Source of the DNA: Alteromonadaceae bacterium
Lineage (GTDB): Bacteria > Pseudomonadota > Gammaproteobacteria > Enterobacterales > Alteromonadaceae
Assembly: GCA_014872785.1 (NCBI GenBank)
Contig: WKFJ01000036.1
Coordinates: 62,001-126,000, forward strand
DNA: 64,000 bases
Direction of reading: 5' to 3'
Positions within the stretch are counted from its first letter, which is position 1; each line of letters begins with the position of its first letter. Under the pieces are notes generated by a model that saw only the letters and a list, made by a program, of their open reading frames with translations, did no database searches and was not told the origin of the DNA. This document shows positions 27,156 through 36,750 of the stretch, in pieces. The position numbers and the translations under genes were made by a program.

Positions 27156-27404
27156 ACAAGAATAATTATTCAATCAAATTTCCCCTTCAAGCCTATCTCT
27201 TTGTTTTTTAGATGATTTCCATTCTGAATGGGCGCATAAATATGCGTGATAACCGTAATTAAATTACAAAATATTTGAAAGTCGAGTAATTTGGTATAGT
27301 CAAAGTGTAGTGTTTATATTGCTAAAAGGCTCTATAAATGTACAATTGCGCGAATTTTTGAAATTGTAACTGGAATAGAAATAATACAATCTGGAGCCCT
27401 GCAA

Positions 27405-28946
27405 ATGACTTCTGCCCCTACACATCAATTGGTCGACTTGTCTAGACCTGAACTTATTGCCCACTCTATCGAGAGAGGAGAAGGGAAATTCTCAAAAAAT
27501 GGTGCCCTGGTTGTTGAAACTGGTGCTCGAACAGGACGTTCACCGAAAGACAGATTTATTGTCAAAGAAGTGACTACCGAGAGCGATATCGAGTGGGGGA
27601 ATGTAAACCGTCCCTATCCACAAGAACATTTCGATACTTTATGGGATCGCGTTGAACAACAGTTAGTCCAAAAATCCTATTTTGTATCGCATCTTGAAGT
27701 GGGGGCGAATCAAGAATTTTCTTTGCCGCTGATTGTTCGAACTGAAACCGCATGGCAACAGATTTTTGCTCAGAACCTATTTATCAAGCCTGAACATTGG
27801 AATACTCAAGATCAGCAGCCTTGGCAAATCATGAATGTGCCTAGCTTTGAATGTGTACCAGAACGCGACCATACAAACAGCGATGGTGTAGTCATCATCA
27901 ATTTTGCTCAGAAAAAAGTATTGCTTGCTGGTATGCGCTACGCGGGCGAAATGAAAAAGGCCATGTTCTCTGTTCAAAACTATTTGTTGCCTGCGCGTCA
28001 AGTATTGCCAATGCACTGCTCAGCTAATGTTGGGAAAGACGGTGATGTTGCTTTGTTCTTTGGTTTATCAGGTACAGGTAAAACGACACTTTCCGCAGAT
28101 CCAAATCGCTTTCTTATTGGTGATGATGAGCACGGTTGGGCGCCTGGTTCAATTTTTAACATCGAAGGTGGCTGTTACGCGAAATGCATTAACCTTTCAC
28201 AAAAAAATGAGCCAGTGATTTGGGATGCTATTCGCTTTGGTACTATTTTAGAGAATGTTGTCACTGATGACGAAGGCGTTCCGGATTATGACGATGTTAG
28301 CTTAACGCAAAACTCAAGGGCGGCGTACCCACTTGAGCATATTGAAAAGCGCGTTGCCGAGAATCAAGCCGGTGAGCCTAAAGTTGCGGTATTCTTAACT
28401 TGTGATGTAACGGGGGTGTTACCTCCCGTCTCTATTCTTTCAAAAGAAGCTGCTGCATATCATTTCTTGAGTGGTTATACGGCAAAGGTAGGTTCAACTG
28501 AAATTGGTAGCACTGCGGCAATTGAGTCCACTTTCTCTACCTGTTTTGGAGCGCCATTCTTCCCGCGCGCTGCAGGTGTGTACGCTAACCTTCTTATGAA
28601 ACGTATCGAAGAATTCGGTACTAAGGTGTATTTGGTAAACACTGGATGGACCGGCGGCGCCTATGGTACGGGTAAACGTTTTGATATCCCAACAACACGC
28701 AGTGTTATCTCAGCGATTCTACAAGGCGATTTGGAAGGCGTTGAAACAACGCATTTAGAAGGTTTGAATTTAGATGTGCCTAACGTTGTTGCAGGCGTAG
28801 ACAGCGATTTGCTGCAACCTCGTAATACATGGGAAGACAAAGCTGCATATGATGCCCAGGCAGACAAACTTGTAGGCGAGTTTATCGAAAACTTCGCTAA
28901 ATACGATGTCGAGCAAGCGATTGTAGAAGCTGGCCCTCAAAAATAG
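27405..28946 (+). CDS. pckA: Phosphoenolpyruvate carboxykinase (ATP)
   Basis: This is a 513-residue, full-length ATP-dependent PEP carboxykinase, which converts oxaloacetate and ATP to PEP, ADP and CO2 at the start of gluconeogenesis. The P-loop is [11 protein letters not shown], the kinase-2 region is IGDDEHGW, and the family signature [20 protein letters not shown] is present, as are the substrate-binding [10 protein letters not shown] motif and [12 protein letters not shown]. The start lies after TCTGGAGCCCTGCAA. The gene has about 290 bases of upstream DNA with a TATAGT hexamer at 27295. The hslO-pckA-envZ-ompR neighbourhood is conserved. Confidence 0.97.
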   Translation: MTSAPTHQLVDLSRPELIAHSIERGEGKFSKNGALVVETGARTGRSPKDRFIVKEVTTESDIEWGNVNRPYPQEHFDTLWDRVEQQLVQKSYFVSHLEVGANQEFSLPLIVRTETAWQQIFAQNLFIKPEHWNTQDQQPWQIMNVPSFECVPERDHTNSDGVVIINFAQKKVLLAGMRYAGEMKKAMFSVQNYLLPARQVLPMHCSANVGKDGDVALFFGLSGTGKTTLSADPNRFLIGDDEHGWAPGSIFNIEGGCYAKCINLSQKNEPVIWDAIRFGTILENVVTDDEGVPDYDDVSLTQNSRAAYPLEHIEKRVAENQAGEPKVAVFLTCDVTGVLPPVSILSKEAAAYHFLSGYTAKVGSTEIGSTAAIESTFSTCFGAPFFPRAAGVYANLLMKRIEEFGTKVYLVNTGWTGGAYGTGKRFDIPTTRSVISAILQGDLEGVETTHLEGLNLDVPNVVAGVDSDLLQPRNTWEDKAAYDAQADKLVGEFIENFAKYDVEQAIVEAGPQK

Positions 28947-28961
28947 TTAAGTAAACTTTGT

Positions 28962-28990
28962 AAAAAAGGCATCCATCGGATGCCTTTTTT
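28962..28990. terminator. Bidirectional terminator between pckA and envZ
   Basis: GGCATCC, a three-base loop and GGATGCC form a perfect 7-base-pair stem flanked by six As and six Ts. It lies 16 bases after pckA and 27 bases past the end of envZ on the other strand, so it serves both converging genes. Confidence 0.9.
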
Positions 28991-29016
28991 ATCTCTAAAT
29001 TATCGACAGGCTCTAG

Positions 29017-30312
29017 TTATCTTGCGGCGTTCAGTAAAACTGTTGCCATTAACCCACCGTCAGGGTGATTTTCAAGAACGACTTTTCCTGAATGCATGTC
29101 AACAATACGTTTGATAATAGCTAGCCCTAAACCCGAGCCTAAACTGCCTCGGGCATCGTCGCCCTGTTTAAAGGGTTCAAACAAGCTTTCAACTTTGTCA
29201 GCAGGTATCCCTTTTCCAAAATCACGCACTCTAAAATACGCTTGTCGAGTCTTCTTGATATAACCAGAAGAGATTTCGATGTTGTTGCTGCCGTACCTGA
29301 AGGCATTTTCAATCAAGTTATCCAGTACCCGTTTTATAGCCACTTTGCGCACTAACACTGGTGGTACATCCGCTACATTGACTATTATCTCGTGTTGCTC
29401 TTCGATATTGCGGGCGTGCGCCGCTTCTTCAATCAGATGATTGATGTTTATTAGTATGGTCTTTTCAGACTTATCTTGGCGAACATAGTCAATGAATTGA
29501 TCGATAATGTCGTTCATGTCTTCTATGTCGTGAATGATGCCCTCTGAGACCCAGTTTTGAGATTCGGGTAACATCTCTGTCGCTAGGCGGATACGCGTTA
29601 ATGGGGTTCGTAGGTCATGTGATATACCAGCGGTAAGCAACGCCCTGTCGTCCTCAAGCTGCTTAATGCCCTTAGCCATCTGATTAAAAGCTTGCGTTAC
29701 TGCCACAATTTCGCTGCTGCCATCTTCTTTAAGTGGTTCGGGAATTTCACCTTTCCCAACCGTTATCGCCGCGCTTTGTAGTGCATGCAATGGACGGTTT
29801 AGTCGCCGCACGAAGATCCATCCTCCGGCGACACTCAAAACGCCTATTACCATGAGATAGATAGTTAGTGGGCTGATATTAGTGTCACTGACACTATTAA
29901 GCGGCATGGTAATCCACAAGTTGGGTGCCTGAGGTGGTCGGATCCAAAATAGATATTGGCTTCCTTGGGTGACTCTCACTTCTGCCGGACCGCCGAGTTG
30001 TTCAGACATTTCACGGGAAAAGAACTGATAAAAGGTCGCGTCTTCTAGTCCATTTTCACGTGCGCTTTGCTCAGTAAAAATCCGAATTCCTGTAGCCTCA
30101 AAATAGCGCTCATGGAAAACCGGATCCATATGATCCATTTCTTCCAAAAACAGCACCTTTATTTGCGATGCTAATAGTGTATTAATTTGCTTATAAGTTG
30201 GGCCAATGAAGTAATAAGTTACTGATAGATAAGAAACGACTTGGTTGATCAGTAATAAAACTCCGATGAGTAAAACTGTTTGTCCAAAGGCGCTTTGAGG
30301 CTTGATGCGCAT
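29017..30312 (-). CDS. envZ: Osmolarity sensor histidine kinase EnvZ
   Basis: This is a 431-residue sensor kinase. There are two membrane segments (about 10-30 and 150-175) around a periplasmic domain, then HAMP ([20 protein letters not shown]), the HisKA dimerisation domain with the phospho-acceptor in [16 protein letters not shown], and the HATPase domain with N box [11 protein letters not shown]1 VRDFGKGIP and G2 [11 protein letters not shown]. It phosphorylates OmpR. It follows ompR by 53 bases on the same strand, with a terminator-like hairpin in the gap. Confidence 0.95.
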   Translation of the reverse strand: MRIKPQSAFGQTVLLIGVLLLINQVVSYLSVTYYFIGPTYKQINTLLASQIKVLFLEEMDHMDPVFHERYFEATGIRIFTEQSARENGLEDATFYQFFSREMSEQLGGPAEVRVTQGSQYLFWIRPPQAPNLWITMPLNSVSDTNISPLTIYLMVIGVLSVAGGWIFVRRLNRPLHALQSAAITVGKGEIPEPLKEDGSSEIVAVTQAFNQMAKGIKQLEDDRALLTAGISHDLRTPLTRIRLATEMLPESQNWVSEGIIHDIEDMNDIIDQFIDYVRQDKSEKTILININHLIEEAAHARNIEEQHEIIVNVADVPPVLVRKVAIKRVLDNLIENAFRYGSNNIEISSGYIKKTRQAYFRVRDFGKGIPADKVESLFEPFKQGDDARGSLGSGLGLAIIKRIVDMHSGKVVLENHPDGGLMATVLLNAAR

Positions 30313-30337
30313 ATGAGGTTAACTCTTTAAGGCAATA

Positions 30338-30358
30338 GAAAAGGGTGCTTGCGCACCC
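30338..30358 (-). terminator. Hairpin between ompR and envZ, partial terminator
   Basis: On the minus strand GGGTGC, a GCAA loop and GCACCC form a stem followed by TTTTC. It sits between the ompR stop (30366) and the envZ start (30312), so it may lower envZ transcription relative to ompR or protect the ompR mRNA end. The T run is short, which fits partial read-through. Confidence 0.55.
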
Positions 30359-30365
30359 TATTTGA

Positions 30366-31109
30366 TTATTCGTTGACCGCTGCTGGCGAACCGCTTGCAC
30401 CGTCTGGTACGAAGACGTAACCCAGCCCCCAAACGGTTTGAATGTAGCGTGGATTAGCGGGATCTTCCTCTAACATCCTTCTCAAGCGTGACACTTGGAC
30501 GTCAATACTTCGCTCAAGCGCACTGTAGTCACGACCTCGGGCAAGGTTCATCAGCTTGTCACGAGATAGTGGTTCTCTAGGATGAGTTACTAAGGCTTTT
30601 AGTACAGCAAATTCGCCGCTGGTAAGGGTTAAGGCCTCTTCACCTGCCATCATTTCTCTAGTGCCCAAGTTAAGACTGTATTGACCAAAAGAGACTATTT
30701 GTTCTTCCTTGGAAGGAGCACCTGGAGCTTCAGTTTCATTGCGTCTTAGAACCGCTTTAATGCGCGCCAGTAACTCTCTTGGATTAAAAGGCTTAGGCAG
30801 GTAATCGTCAGCGCCCATTTCTAGACCGATGATACGGTCAACTTCATCGCCTTTGGCTGTTAACATAACGATGGGAATTTTGTTGTCTTTTTGGCGCAAG
30901 CGACGGCAGATATCTAGGCCATCTTCCCCGGGAAGCATCAAATCCAGAACCATTAGGTGGAAGTTTTCACGCTCTAGTAGGCGATCCATTTGCTCTGAGT
31001 TAGCGGCACTGCGCACTTGGAAGTTCTGTTCGACAAGATAACGCTCAAGCAAACTGCGCAAGCGCATATCATCATCAACAACTAAAATTTTTGGTGTTTC
31101 TTGTCCCAT
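30366..31109 (-). CDS. ompR: Osmoregulatory response regulator OmpR
   Basis: This is a 247-residue OmpR/PhoB-type regulator. The receiver domain has the acidic pocket (VVDDDMRLR), the phospho-acceptor Asp in LMVLDLMLPGEDG, Thr in VMLTAKG and Lys in PKPFNPREL. The C-terminal winged helix (about 140-235) has the SRDKLMNLARGRDYSALERSIDVQVSRLR recognition region. It is the first gene of the ompR-envZ pair, divergent from nothing close: prkB follows it upstream on the same strand across 147 bases. Confidence 0.96.
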   Translation of the reverse strand: MGQETPKILVVDDDMRLRSLLERYLVEQNFQVRSAANSEQMDRLLERENFHLMVLDLMLPGEDGLDICRRLRQKDNKIPIVMLTAKGDEVDRIIGLEMGADDYLPKPFNPRELLARIKAVLRRNETEAPGAPSKEEQIVSFGQYSLNLGTREMMAGEEALTLTSGEFAVLKALVTHPREPLSRDKLMNLARGRDYSALERSIDVQVSRLRRMLEEDPANPRYIQTVWGLGYVFVPDGASGSPAAVNE

Positions 31110-31256
31110 CTCAGACCCCGGTTGAAAACTTTCATTTCACAATATAGGGCAATACTTAGAAATAAAATAGCGAACATATGTAAGTAAATTCACCAGTATG
31201 TTACTAGATGTTTCTGTATGGGGTTAATGAACAATGGTCAGCGAAAATGTAACAGG

Positions 31257-32159
31257 CTAGTTATCAGCCACCCAATCCATTTGGAAGCTGGCTCGACGTT
31301 TTTTGTCCATAATTTCTTCGATAAGCGGTGTCAAAATCAATTCCATTGCTAAACCCATTTTTCCTCCTGGGACAACGAGCGTATTAATACGCGACATAAA
31401 TGCACCATCAATCATCTGTAAAAGATAAGGAAAATTAACGTTCTTCATCTCTCGGCGAAATCGAACGACAACAAAACTTTCATCTGATGAAGGTATATCA
31501 CGTGCACTGAATGGGTTTGACGTGTCAACCGTCGGTACTCGCTGAAAATTGATATGCGTCTGAGAAAACTGGGGAGTAATGTATTTAAAATAGTCTTCCA
31601 TGCTTCTTACAATACTGCTCATCACAGCTTCTCTGGTGTGACCCCTGTCAGTTGTATCTCTGACAATTTTTTGTATCCACTCTAGGTTCACGATGGGTAC
31701 CATGCCGACCAGAAAATCAACTAATCCTGCAACATTTGATGTTTCAGTAACAACTCCACCGTGCAGTCCTTCGTAAAAAAGGCAGTCTGTATTTTCTGGC
31801 AAATCTTGCCATGGGGTAAAGGTGCCGGGCATTTGATTAAAAGGCACGGCCTCATCAAATGTATGTAGGTATTGTCTGTGTTTTCCCTGACCGGTCTCGG
31901 AATAGTCACTAAACGTTTTTGCTAACGCTTCAAAATCATTTGCCTTAGGACCGAAATAACTAATATGACGGCCTTGTTCCTGAGCTTTTCTGATTTCTAC
32001 TTCCATTTCTGGACGTGTATAACGATGAAAGCTGTCCCCAGAAATCATGGCCGCATTGATATTTAAATTTCTAAATATATGACGGATCGCATTTGTGGTA
32101 GTCGTTGTACCTGCACCAGACGAACCGGTAATGGCGATAATAGGGTGTTTAACAGACAT
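31257..32159 (-). CDS. prkB: Phosphoribulokinase (PrkB-like)
   Basis: This is a 300-residue phosphoribulokinase/uridine kinase family protein. The P-loop is ITGSSGAGTTTTTNA and the family segment ISGDSFHRYTRPEME follows. The YEGLHGG motif and VPIVNLEWIQKI are typical. It resembles the short proteobacterial PRK type that converts ribulose 5-phosphate to the 1,5-bisphosphate. No RuBisCO or other Calvin-cycle gene is in the window, so its role here is not clear. In Escherichia coli prkB lies beside yheTU; here it is about 20 kb away, next to ompR. Confidence 0.9.
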   Translation of the reverse strand: MSVKHPIIAITGSSGAGTTTTTNAIRHIFRNLNINAAMISGDSFHRYTRPEMEVEIRKAQEQGRHISYFGPKANDFEALAKTFSDYSETGQGKHRQYLHTFDEAVPFNQMPGTFTPWQDLPENTDCLFYEGLHGGVVTETSNVAGLVDFLVGMVPIVNLEWIQKIVRDTTDRGHTREAVMSSIVRSMEDYFKYITPQFSQTHINFQRVPTVDTSNPFSARDIPSSDESFVVVRFRREMKNVNFPYLLQMIDGAFMSRINTLVVPGGKMGLAMELILTPLIEEIMDKKRRASFQMDWVADN

Positions 32160-32394
32160 TTAGCGTCCATGTTTATAAACGAGCAATTGTTATAAGTGGT
32201 TTAATTAGTGTGGTCAAGTTCGAATACTTTTTGAAATGATAAAAACAACATATACCCAAAGCTCCTCACTTGTATTAATGCTTCAGCAACAACCACTCGT
32301 AAATGATAGCGCTCTTGCATATATTGGTTATAGTTGAGTGTAAAATAATCAAAATGTATCTTCCGCATTTGAATCACAAATACGAGACAACAAA

Positions 32395-32979
32395 ATGCAC
32401 CTAGTCATATTTGACACTGAGTTCACCTCTTGGCCGGGTGCTATGGAGAGAAATTGGAGTGGTGAAGGGGAATATCGAGAGATATTTCAAATTGCTGCTA
32501 TAAAAATGCGATTAGATAATCGTGTTTTGTCTCATGTTGAATCTTTCAATGAAATTATTAAGCCAACTATTAACCCCAGTTTAAGCGAATACATCATAGA
32601 GTTAACCCAAATAAGGCAGGATATGGTAGACGATCTAGGCATCGACTTTAGGTCTAGCTTTGGACAGTTCCAGTCATTTTTTCACGAAGAAGCGTGCATA
32701 GGGCTCTCATGGGGCAACGATGAAGACGTATTGCGAGAAAACTGTCGTATTAATAAATGTAGTGAAGACTGGGTGTTACCAAAGCTTTTAAACTTACGCA
32801 AAATCGCCTTAGCTAAACAGCTTTCAGGAACGCACCTTGTAAGTGGAGAATTAGCAAAGCATTATGGCGTGGAACTAAAGGGACACACGCATAACGCATT
32901 ACACGATGTAAAAAGTATTGCCGCCACATTGCAGATTTGGATAGAAAACGCTGACTTGAGTCGCTCAGATTTTATTTGA
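32395..32979 (+). CDS. DEDDh-type 3'-5' exonuclease
   Basis: This is a 194-residue exonuclease domain protein. The catalytic acids are seen as FDTEFTS (motif I), WGNDEDVL (motif II) and HNALHDVKS (motif III, with the His and last Asp), which makes it the DEDDh group with ERI-1/KapD-like features. It has no other domain. The substrate (RNA or DNA) cannot be told from sequence. It stands alone, with 235 bases upstream and a long gene-free stretch downstream. Confidence 0.85.
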   Translation: MHLVIFDTEFTSWPGAMERNWSGEGEYREIFQIAAIKMRLDNRVLSHVESFNEIIKPTINPSLSEYIIELTQIRQDMVDDLGIDFRSSFGQFQSFFHEEACIGLSWGNDEDVLRENCRINKCSEDWVLPKLLNLRKIALAKQLSGTHLVSGELAKHYGVELKGHTHNALHDVKSIAATLQIWIENADLSRSDFI

Positions 32980-33340
32980 TAATTTCTTTTTTACTGAGCA
33001 AGACTAAGCCGTGAATCATAAACGGAATGCACATCAAGTTTAACTTCTGAAATTAGAAGATGTTACTAGTGGTACGGAAGTGCGATCTATCCCGAGAATC
33101 TTTTTAAGGTTCAGCTACAAAAACGTTTCTTTATAGGGTCTATGTTCATTCATTTTAAATCGTGGATACTAGCCTTTTAATCGTTGTTTTTGTCACCTAA
33201 CGATGACCTGCGCAGACATTTACGTTAAATTTTGCAAGTCCATGGTTTTCGCCGGCTTTTCTTTGATACAAATATTTCCTTCAGGTTTTGTTGGACACTT
33301 ATAGGAGCAAAATTAATTCTCTGTATGACAGGATCATAAG

Positions 33341-33364
33341 TTGTATGTTAGTACCAACATACAA
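33341..33364. repeat. Perfect inverted repeat in the gene-free region
   Basis: TTGTATGTT, six bases and AACATACAA form a perfect 9-base palindrome with a 6-base spacer. No T run follows on either side, so it is not an ordinary terminator. It could be an operator site or part of a decayed element. Confidence 0.5.
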
Positions 33365-34060
33365 TAAGCCCAGATTTTTAGCGAAAACTGAAATATATGA
33401 TACATCGACACTCCACTGTTATCTTACTGACGATTTACGAAGTTAATGACTGTTTACATTAAATATCGTTTCGAGTCCTGTTGTTTCCGTATAATTTTTC
33501 TTTATGGCTTTCATTTTTTAAACTCTAAAGAGTTATAGATAGACTATTTTAATGGCCTAGCCTGCCTTTTTAAGTTGAGATCATAAGGTTTTCTATAAAC
33601 TTTATAATACATAACTTCGTCAATTGTGAAGTTATTGTGATTAATTGTGTCGGTTTTGTTTATTAATTAATAATTATTGCTATAAGTGACTATTATTCTG
33701 TTATTTGACAAATGTGGATTTTTATGGGGTTTGCATTGTATTTTATTTATAAGTCTTAAAATATGGTGTTTATAAGCTATCAACTGCAATTTTTAAGGTG
33801 TATAGATTGTCAAACTCTTAAAAATTCCCATAAAAGTATGTGCTTACTTGCATGTCGTTGCTTCAATTTTCTTATTAACGAGAACAAAAAAATCGCAATT
33901 TCAACGAGTTAGAGCCGTACTAGATAGGACGATTGTATCATTGGTTCAAGTTTGTATTGAGTTTGAGGGGGAAATGTAACGCTAATGTTTCGCTTATTAA
34001 ACAAATAGAAGATTTGAGAAGAGAGTTTTCCCTTTACTAAATGTTGCTGAAAGTGCTGTT

Positions 34061-34089
34061 AAAAAGCGCGTTTGTTCTCAAACGCGCTT
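34061..34089 (-). terminator. Terminator after purD
   Basis: On the minus strand AAGCGCGTTTG, a four-base loop and CAAACGCGCTT form an 11-base-pair stem followed by Ts. It lies about 30 bases past the purD stop. Confidence 0.88.
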
Positions 34090-34119
34090 AGAACTGGTTT
34101 GTAACGTCATTGATGACTG

Positions 34120-35409
34120 TTATTCAGCTGACTCTCTTTTAATTGCTCTGTAGGCAATATCGGTTCTAAAAGTCATTTTTGACCAATTTGTTTGTTCAAC
34201 TAACTTGTATGCAGACTCGGCAGCTTCTTTGACCGAATTACCAAGCGAAGTAGCACACAGAACTCTACCACCGTTTGTGAGTACTTGCTTATCTACAAGC
34301 TTTGTACCGGCATGAAATATCTTAGAATCAACTCCGGTAGTCTGTGGCAGGCTCTCAATAGGAATGTTTTTGTCATATGCACCAGGATAACCTCCCGCGG
34401 CGAGAACTACACCAACAGACGCTCTTGGGTCGAATTCGATTTCTGCTGTATTCAATGTGCCGTCTAAGGCTGACTGTATTAATGGTACTAAATCAGATTT
34501 CAAACGAAGCATAATGGGTTGTGTTTCAGGGTCACCAAAACGACAGTTGTACTCGATTACCTTAGGTGTACCGTCTGCCATAATCATCAAACCAGCATAT
34601 AAAAAGCCTGTGTACGCATGACCTTCCGCTCGCATGCCCGCTACCGTAGGTTCGATTACTTCATTCATTATTCTTGCGTGTATCTCAGGTGTAACTACAG
34701 GAGCTGGAGAATATGCGCCCATACCGCCAGTATTAGGGCCTTTGTCCCCATCGTATGCTCGTTTGTGATCCTGACTCGTCGCGAAAGACAAGGTATTTGA
34801 ACCATCTGCCATCACAATGAAGCTTGCTTCTTCACCATCTAAAAACTCTTCTATAACAACTCGGCTACCCGCTTCTCCAAATTTATTGTCAGAGAGCATG
34901 TCTTTAACTGCATCCTCAGCTTCGGCTATTGTCATGGCGACAATAACGCCTTTACCAGCGGCGAGCCCATCTGCTTTGACAACAATTGGAGCGCCTTTGT
35001 TATGCAAATAATCAAGTGCAGGTTGTATTTCAGTGAACACTGCGTAATCAGCAGTGGGAATGTTGTATTTCGCAAGGAAATCTTTTGTAAAAGACTTAGA
35101 CCCTTCTAACTGCGCGGCTGCTTTTGTTGGGCCAAAGATAGCGAGGCCTTCTGCTTCGAAAAGATCCACAATGCCATCAACCAATGGTTGCTCTGGACCT
35201 ACAACCGTTAAATCTACCTGTTTTTCTTTCGCAAAACTGAGCAAACCTGGTAAATCTTCTGCACCTACATCGACGTTCTCAATTTTTTCTTCAACAGCAG
35301 TTCCAGCATTGCCTGGTGCAACGTAAACCGTTTTAGCGAGTGGGGATTGAGCTAATTTGTAAGCTAAGGCATGTTCTCTGCCTCCAGCACCTACAACCAA
35401 TATATTCAT
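34120..35409 (-). CDS. purD: Phosphoribosylamine-glycine ligase
   Basis: This is a 429-residue GAR synthetase, which joins glycine to phosphoribosylamine in purine synthesis. The N-terminal MNILVVGAGGREHALAYKL and VVGPEQPLVDGIVD, the ATP-grasp region APIVVKADGLAAGKGVIVA, GPNTGGMGAYSPAPV and NCRFGDPETQ motifs are all seen. Length is normal. purH, its usual upstream partner, is not adjacent: the next gene upstream is a MOSC pseudogene on the other strand, so purD is transcribed alone here. Confidence 0.97.
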   Translation of the reverse strand: MNILVVGAGGREHALAYKLAQSPLAKTVYVAPGNAGTAVEEKIENVDVGAEDLPGLLSFAKEKQVDLTVVGPEQPLVDGIVDLFEAEGLAIFGPTKAAAQLEGSKSFTKDFLAKYNIPTADYAVFTEIQPALDYLHNKGAPIVVKADGLAAGKGVIVAMTIAEAEDAVKDMLSDNKFGEAGSRVVIEEFLDGEEASFIVMADGSNTLSFATSQDHKRAYDGDKGPNTGGMGAYSPAPVVTPEIHARIMNEVIEPTVAGMRAEGHAYTGFLYAGLMIMADGTPKVIEYNCRFGDPETQPIMLRLKSDLVPLIQSALDGTLNTAEIEFDPRASVGVVLAAGGYPGAYDKNIPIESLPQTTGVDSKIFHAGTKLVDKQVLTNGGRVLCATSLGNSVKEAAESAYKLVEQTNWSKMTFRTDIAYRAIKRESAE

Positions 35410-35600
35410 GCGTGTTTCCTAAGATTTTGACTCATTCAGCAATGAGAAGTTGCGACTAACAAGTATGCATAGCTATAGCTTCACAATCTCAATAAGGGAG
35501 CTCGAGAATTAGCTTTGTAGCCACCACTATGCGAATGCCATATTGTACTGTATTTTTCAGCTAAGCTAAATCGAAGAGTTGGGCAAAAGGTGCGATAAGA

Positions 35601-36107
35601 ATGATGCAAATCGGCGACTTACAAAATAATTTTAACGCTGTTGGAACATTGCAGTGGATAGGTATAAGACCCGCTTGAAGAAGCAATATGCTGGTGTTAA
35701 AAGAGGCAAGCGTTGAGCCCGGTTCTGGTATTGTTGGCGACAGATTTAAAGGCACTTTGAAGAGTAAGCGTCAGGTGAGTCTAGTACAGGAAGAACACTT
35801 AGACGTGATTGCAAAGTTAGTAAAACTAGAACGCGTTCCACCTGAAATGTTAAGGCGCAATCTCGTTGTATCTGGTATCAATCTACTGGCATTAAAAGGA
35901 CAGCAATTCAGGGTGGGCAATGCCTTATTGGAATACTCCGGGTTATGCCATCCGTGTTCGCGCATGGAAGAAATATTTGGAAGAGGTGGCTACAACGCAA
36001 CAAGAGGTCATGCGGGAATTTTGGCTCGTGTGATTGAAGCCGGACATTTTTCGTTGGGACATGAAGTATCCGTGCTACTACCGTTACAAAAATGTGATGA
36101 AATATAA
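35601..36107 (+). pseudogene. MOSC-domain protein interrupted by an in-frame TGA
   Basis: Reading from the ATG at 35601, 25 codons give a typical MOSC N-terminus (VGTLQWIGIRPA), then TGA at 35676, then the same frame continues without break to the normal end at 36107. MOSC proteins bind sulfur carried on a conserved cysteine; that cysteine is seen in YSGLCHPCSRMEE, with GIVGDRF and GHAGILARV also present. The site of the stop is where the family usually has a basic residue (IGLRPARR-like), so CGA to TGA is the simplest change. A ribosome-site-like AAGG precedes 35601. Translation could restart at the ATG at 35688 (139 residues), but that product lacks the first beta strand. I treat it as a recent pseudogene. 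Confidence 0.75.
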
Positions 36108-36202
36108 TTGGCTCTAATTCGGTTTAACAAGCATCACTTGTTATGAATTAATGTGCGATCGGCAGTGTGCATTGTTTCAAGAAAAATAAATTGAGGAATC
36201 CA

Positions 36203-36655
36203 ATGAAACGCTTATTTACTGTAATTTTAATTTTCCTAGCGTCTACCAAGTACACGTTAGCTGCAGAACCAATTAACACGACCTTTTTTGGTGGATTGGC
36301 AATTGATGGTTATGACACAGTTGCTTATTGGACAGAAAACAAAGCCGTAGAAGGTAAAAAACAATTTAGCTATGAATGGTGGGGGGCAATCTGGCGTTTT
36401 TCTTCAGAAGACAACATGAAGGCATTTATTAAAGACCCACACAAGTATGCGCCTGAATACGGCGGATATTGTGCTTATGCAATGTCAGATAATCGATTGG
36501 TTGGCATAGACCCTGAAGCGTTTGATGTTTATAACGGCAAGCTATATCTCAATTATAGTAAGAGTGTGCAAAAACACTGGAAAGAGGAAAAAGATAAGTT
36601 CATTGAAGAGGCTGACGGCTTTTATCCAAACAAGGTTAGCCTGCCAGTAAAATAA
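36203..36655 (+). CDS. Secreted YHS-domain protein
   Basis: This is a 150-residue protein with a signal peptide (MKRLFTVILIFLASTKYTLAAEP). The mature part has the YHS pattern: GGLAIDGYDTVAYWTENKAVEG, then FSYEWWGAIWRFSSEDNMKAFIKDP and the YGGYCAYAMSDN segment with cysteine. YHS domains are linked with metal or redox proteins, but this short periplasmic type has no proven role. The start at 36203 is preferred because TGAGGA precedes it and the signal peptide begins there. Confidence 0.85.
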   Translation: MKRLFTVILIFLASTKYTLAAEPINTTFFGGLAIDGYDTVAYWTENKAVEGKKQFSYEWWGAIWRFSSEDNMKAFIKDPHKYAPEYGGYCAYAMSDNRLVGIDPEAFDVYNGKLYLNYSKSVQKHWKEEKDKFIEEADGFYPNKVSLPVK

Positions 36656-36665
36656 ATTGAGTGCT

Positions 36666-36729
36666 TACTGACTGCAAAACAACGAAAAGCTTTCGTTTGC
36701 AGACGAATTGATTTATTTTGCAGTCAGTA
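36666..36729. repeat. Long inverted repeat between YHS and DUF2914 genes
   Basis: TACTGACTGCAAAA at 36666-36679 is the exact reverse complement of TTTTGCAGTCAGTA at 36716-36729. The 36-base interior holds a second hairpin (AACGAAAAGC / GCTTTCGTT) so the RNA or DNA could fold into a branched structure. No T run follows. It lies 10 bases after the YHS stop and 21 bases before the next start. Confidence 0.7.
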
Positions 36730-36750
36730 TTCTAAGGTATCCAATTAATT

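Larger units (their letters stand above)
32980..34119. other. 1.1 kb AT-rich region without genes
   Basis: No open frame of more than about 60 codons exists on either strand. The region is very AT-rich from 33,380 to 33,900. A perfect 9-base inverted repeat lies at 33341-33364 and the purD terminator at 34061-34089. Reading the minus strand around 33250-33410 gives short stop-broken pieces with a faint likeness to an IS3-type transposase (QWSVDVSYIS), too weak to call. Confidence 0.5.

Noticed and set aside
33250..33410. Minus-strand traces resembling an IS3-type transposase
   Set aside because: Only a few residues match, with several stops and no terminal repeats; not enough to call a mobile element.
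35676..35678. TGA in the MOSC gene as a selenocysteine codon
   Set aside because: The family has a basic residue, not cysteine, at this place, and no SECIS-like hairpin is evident just downstream.
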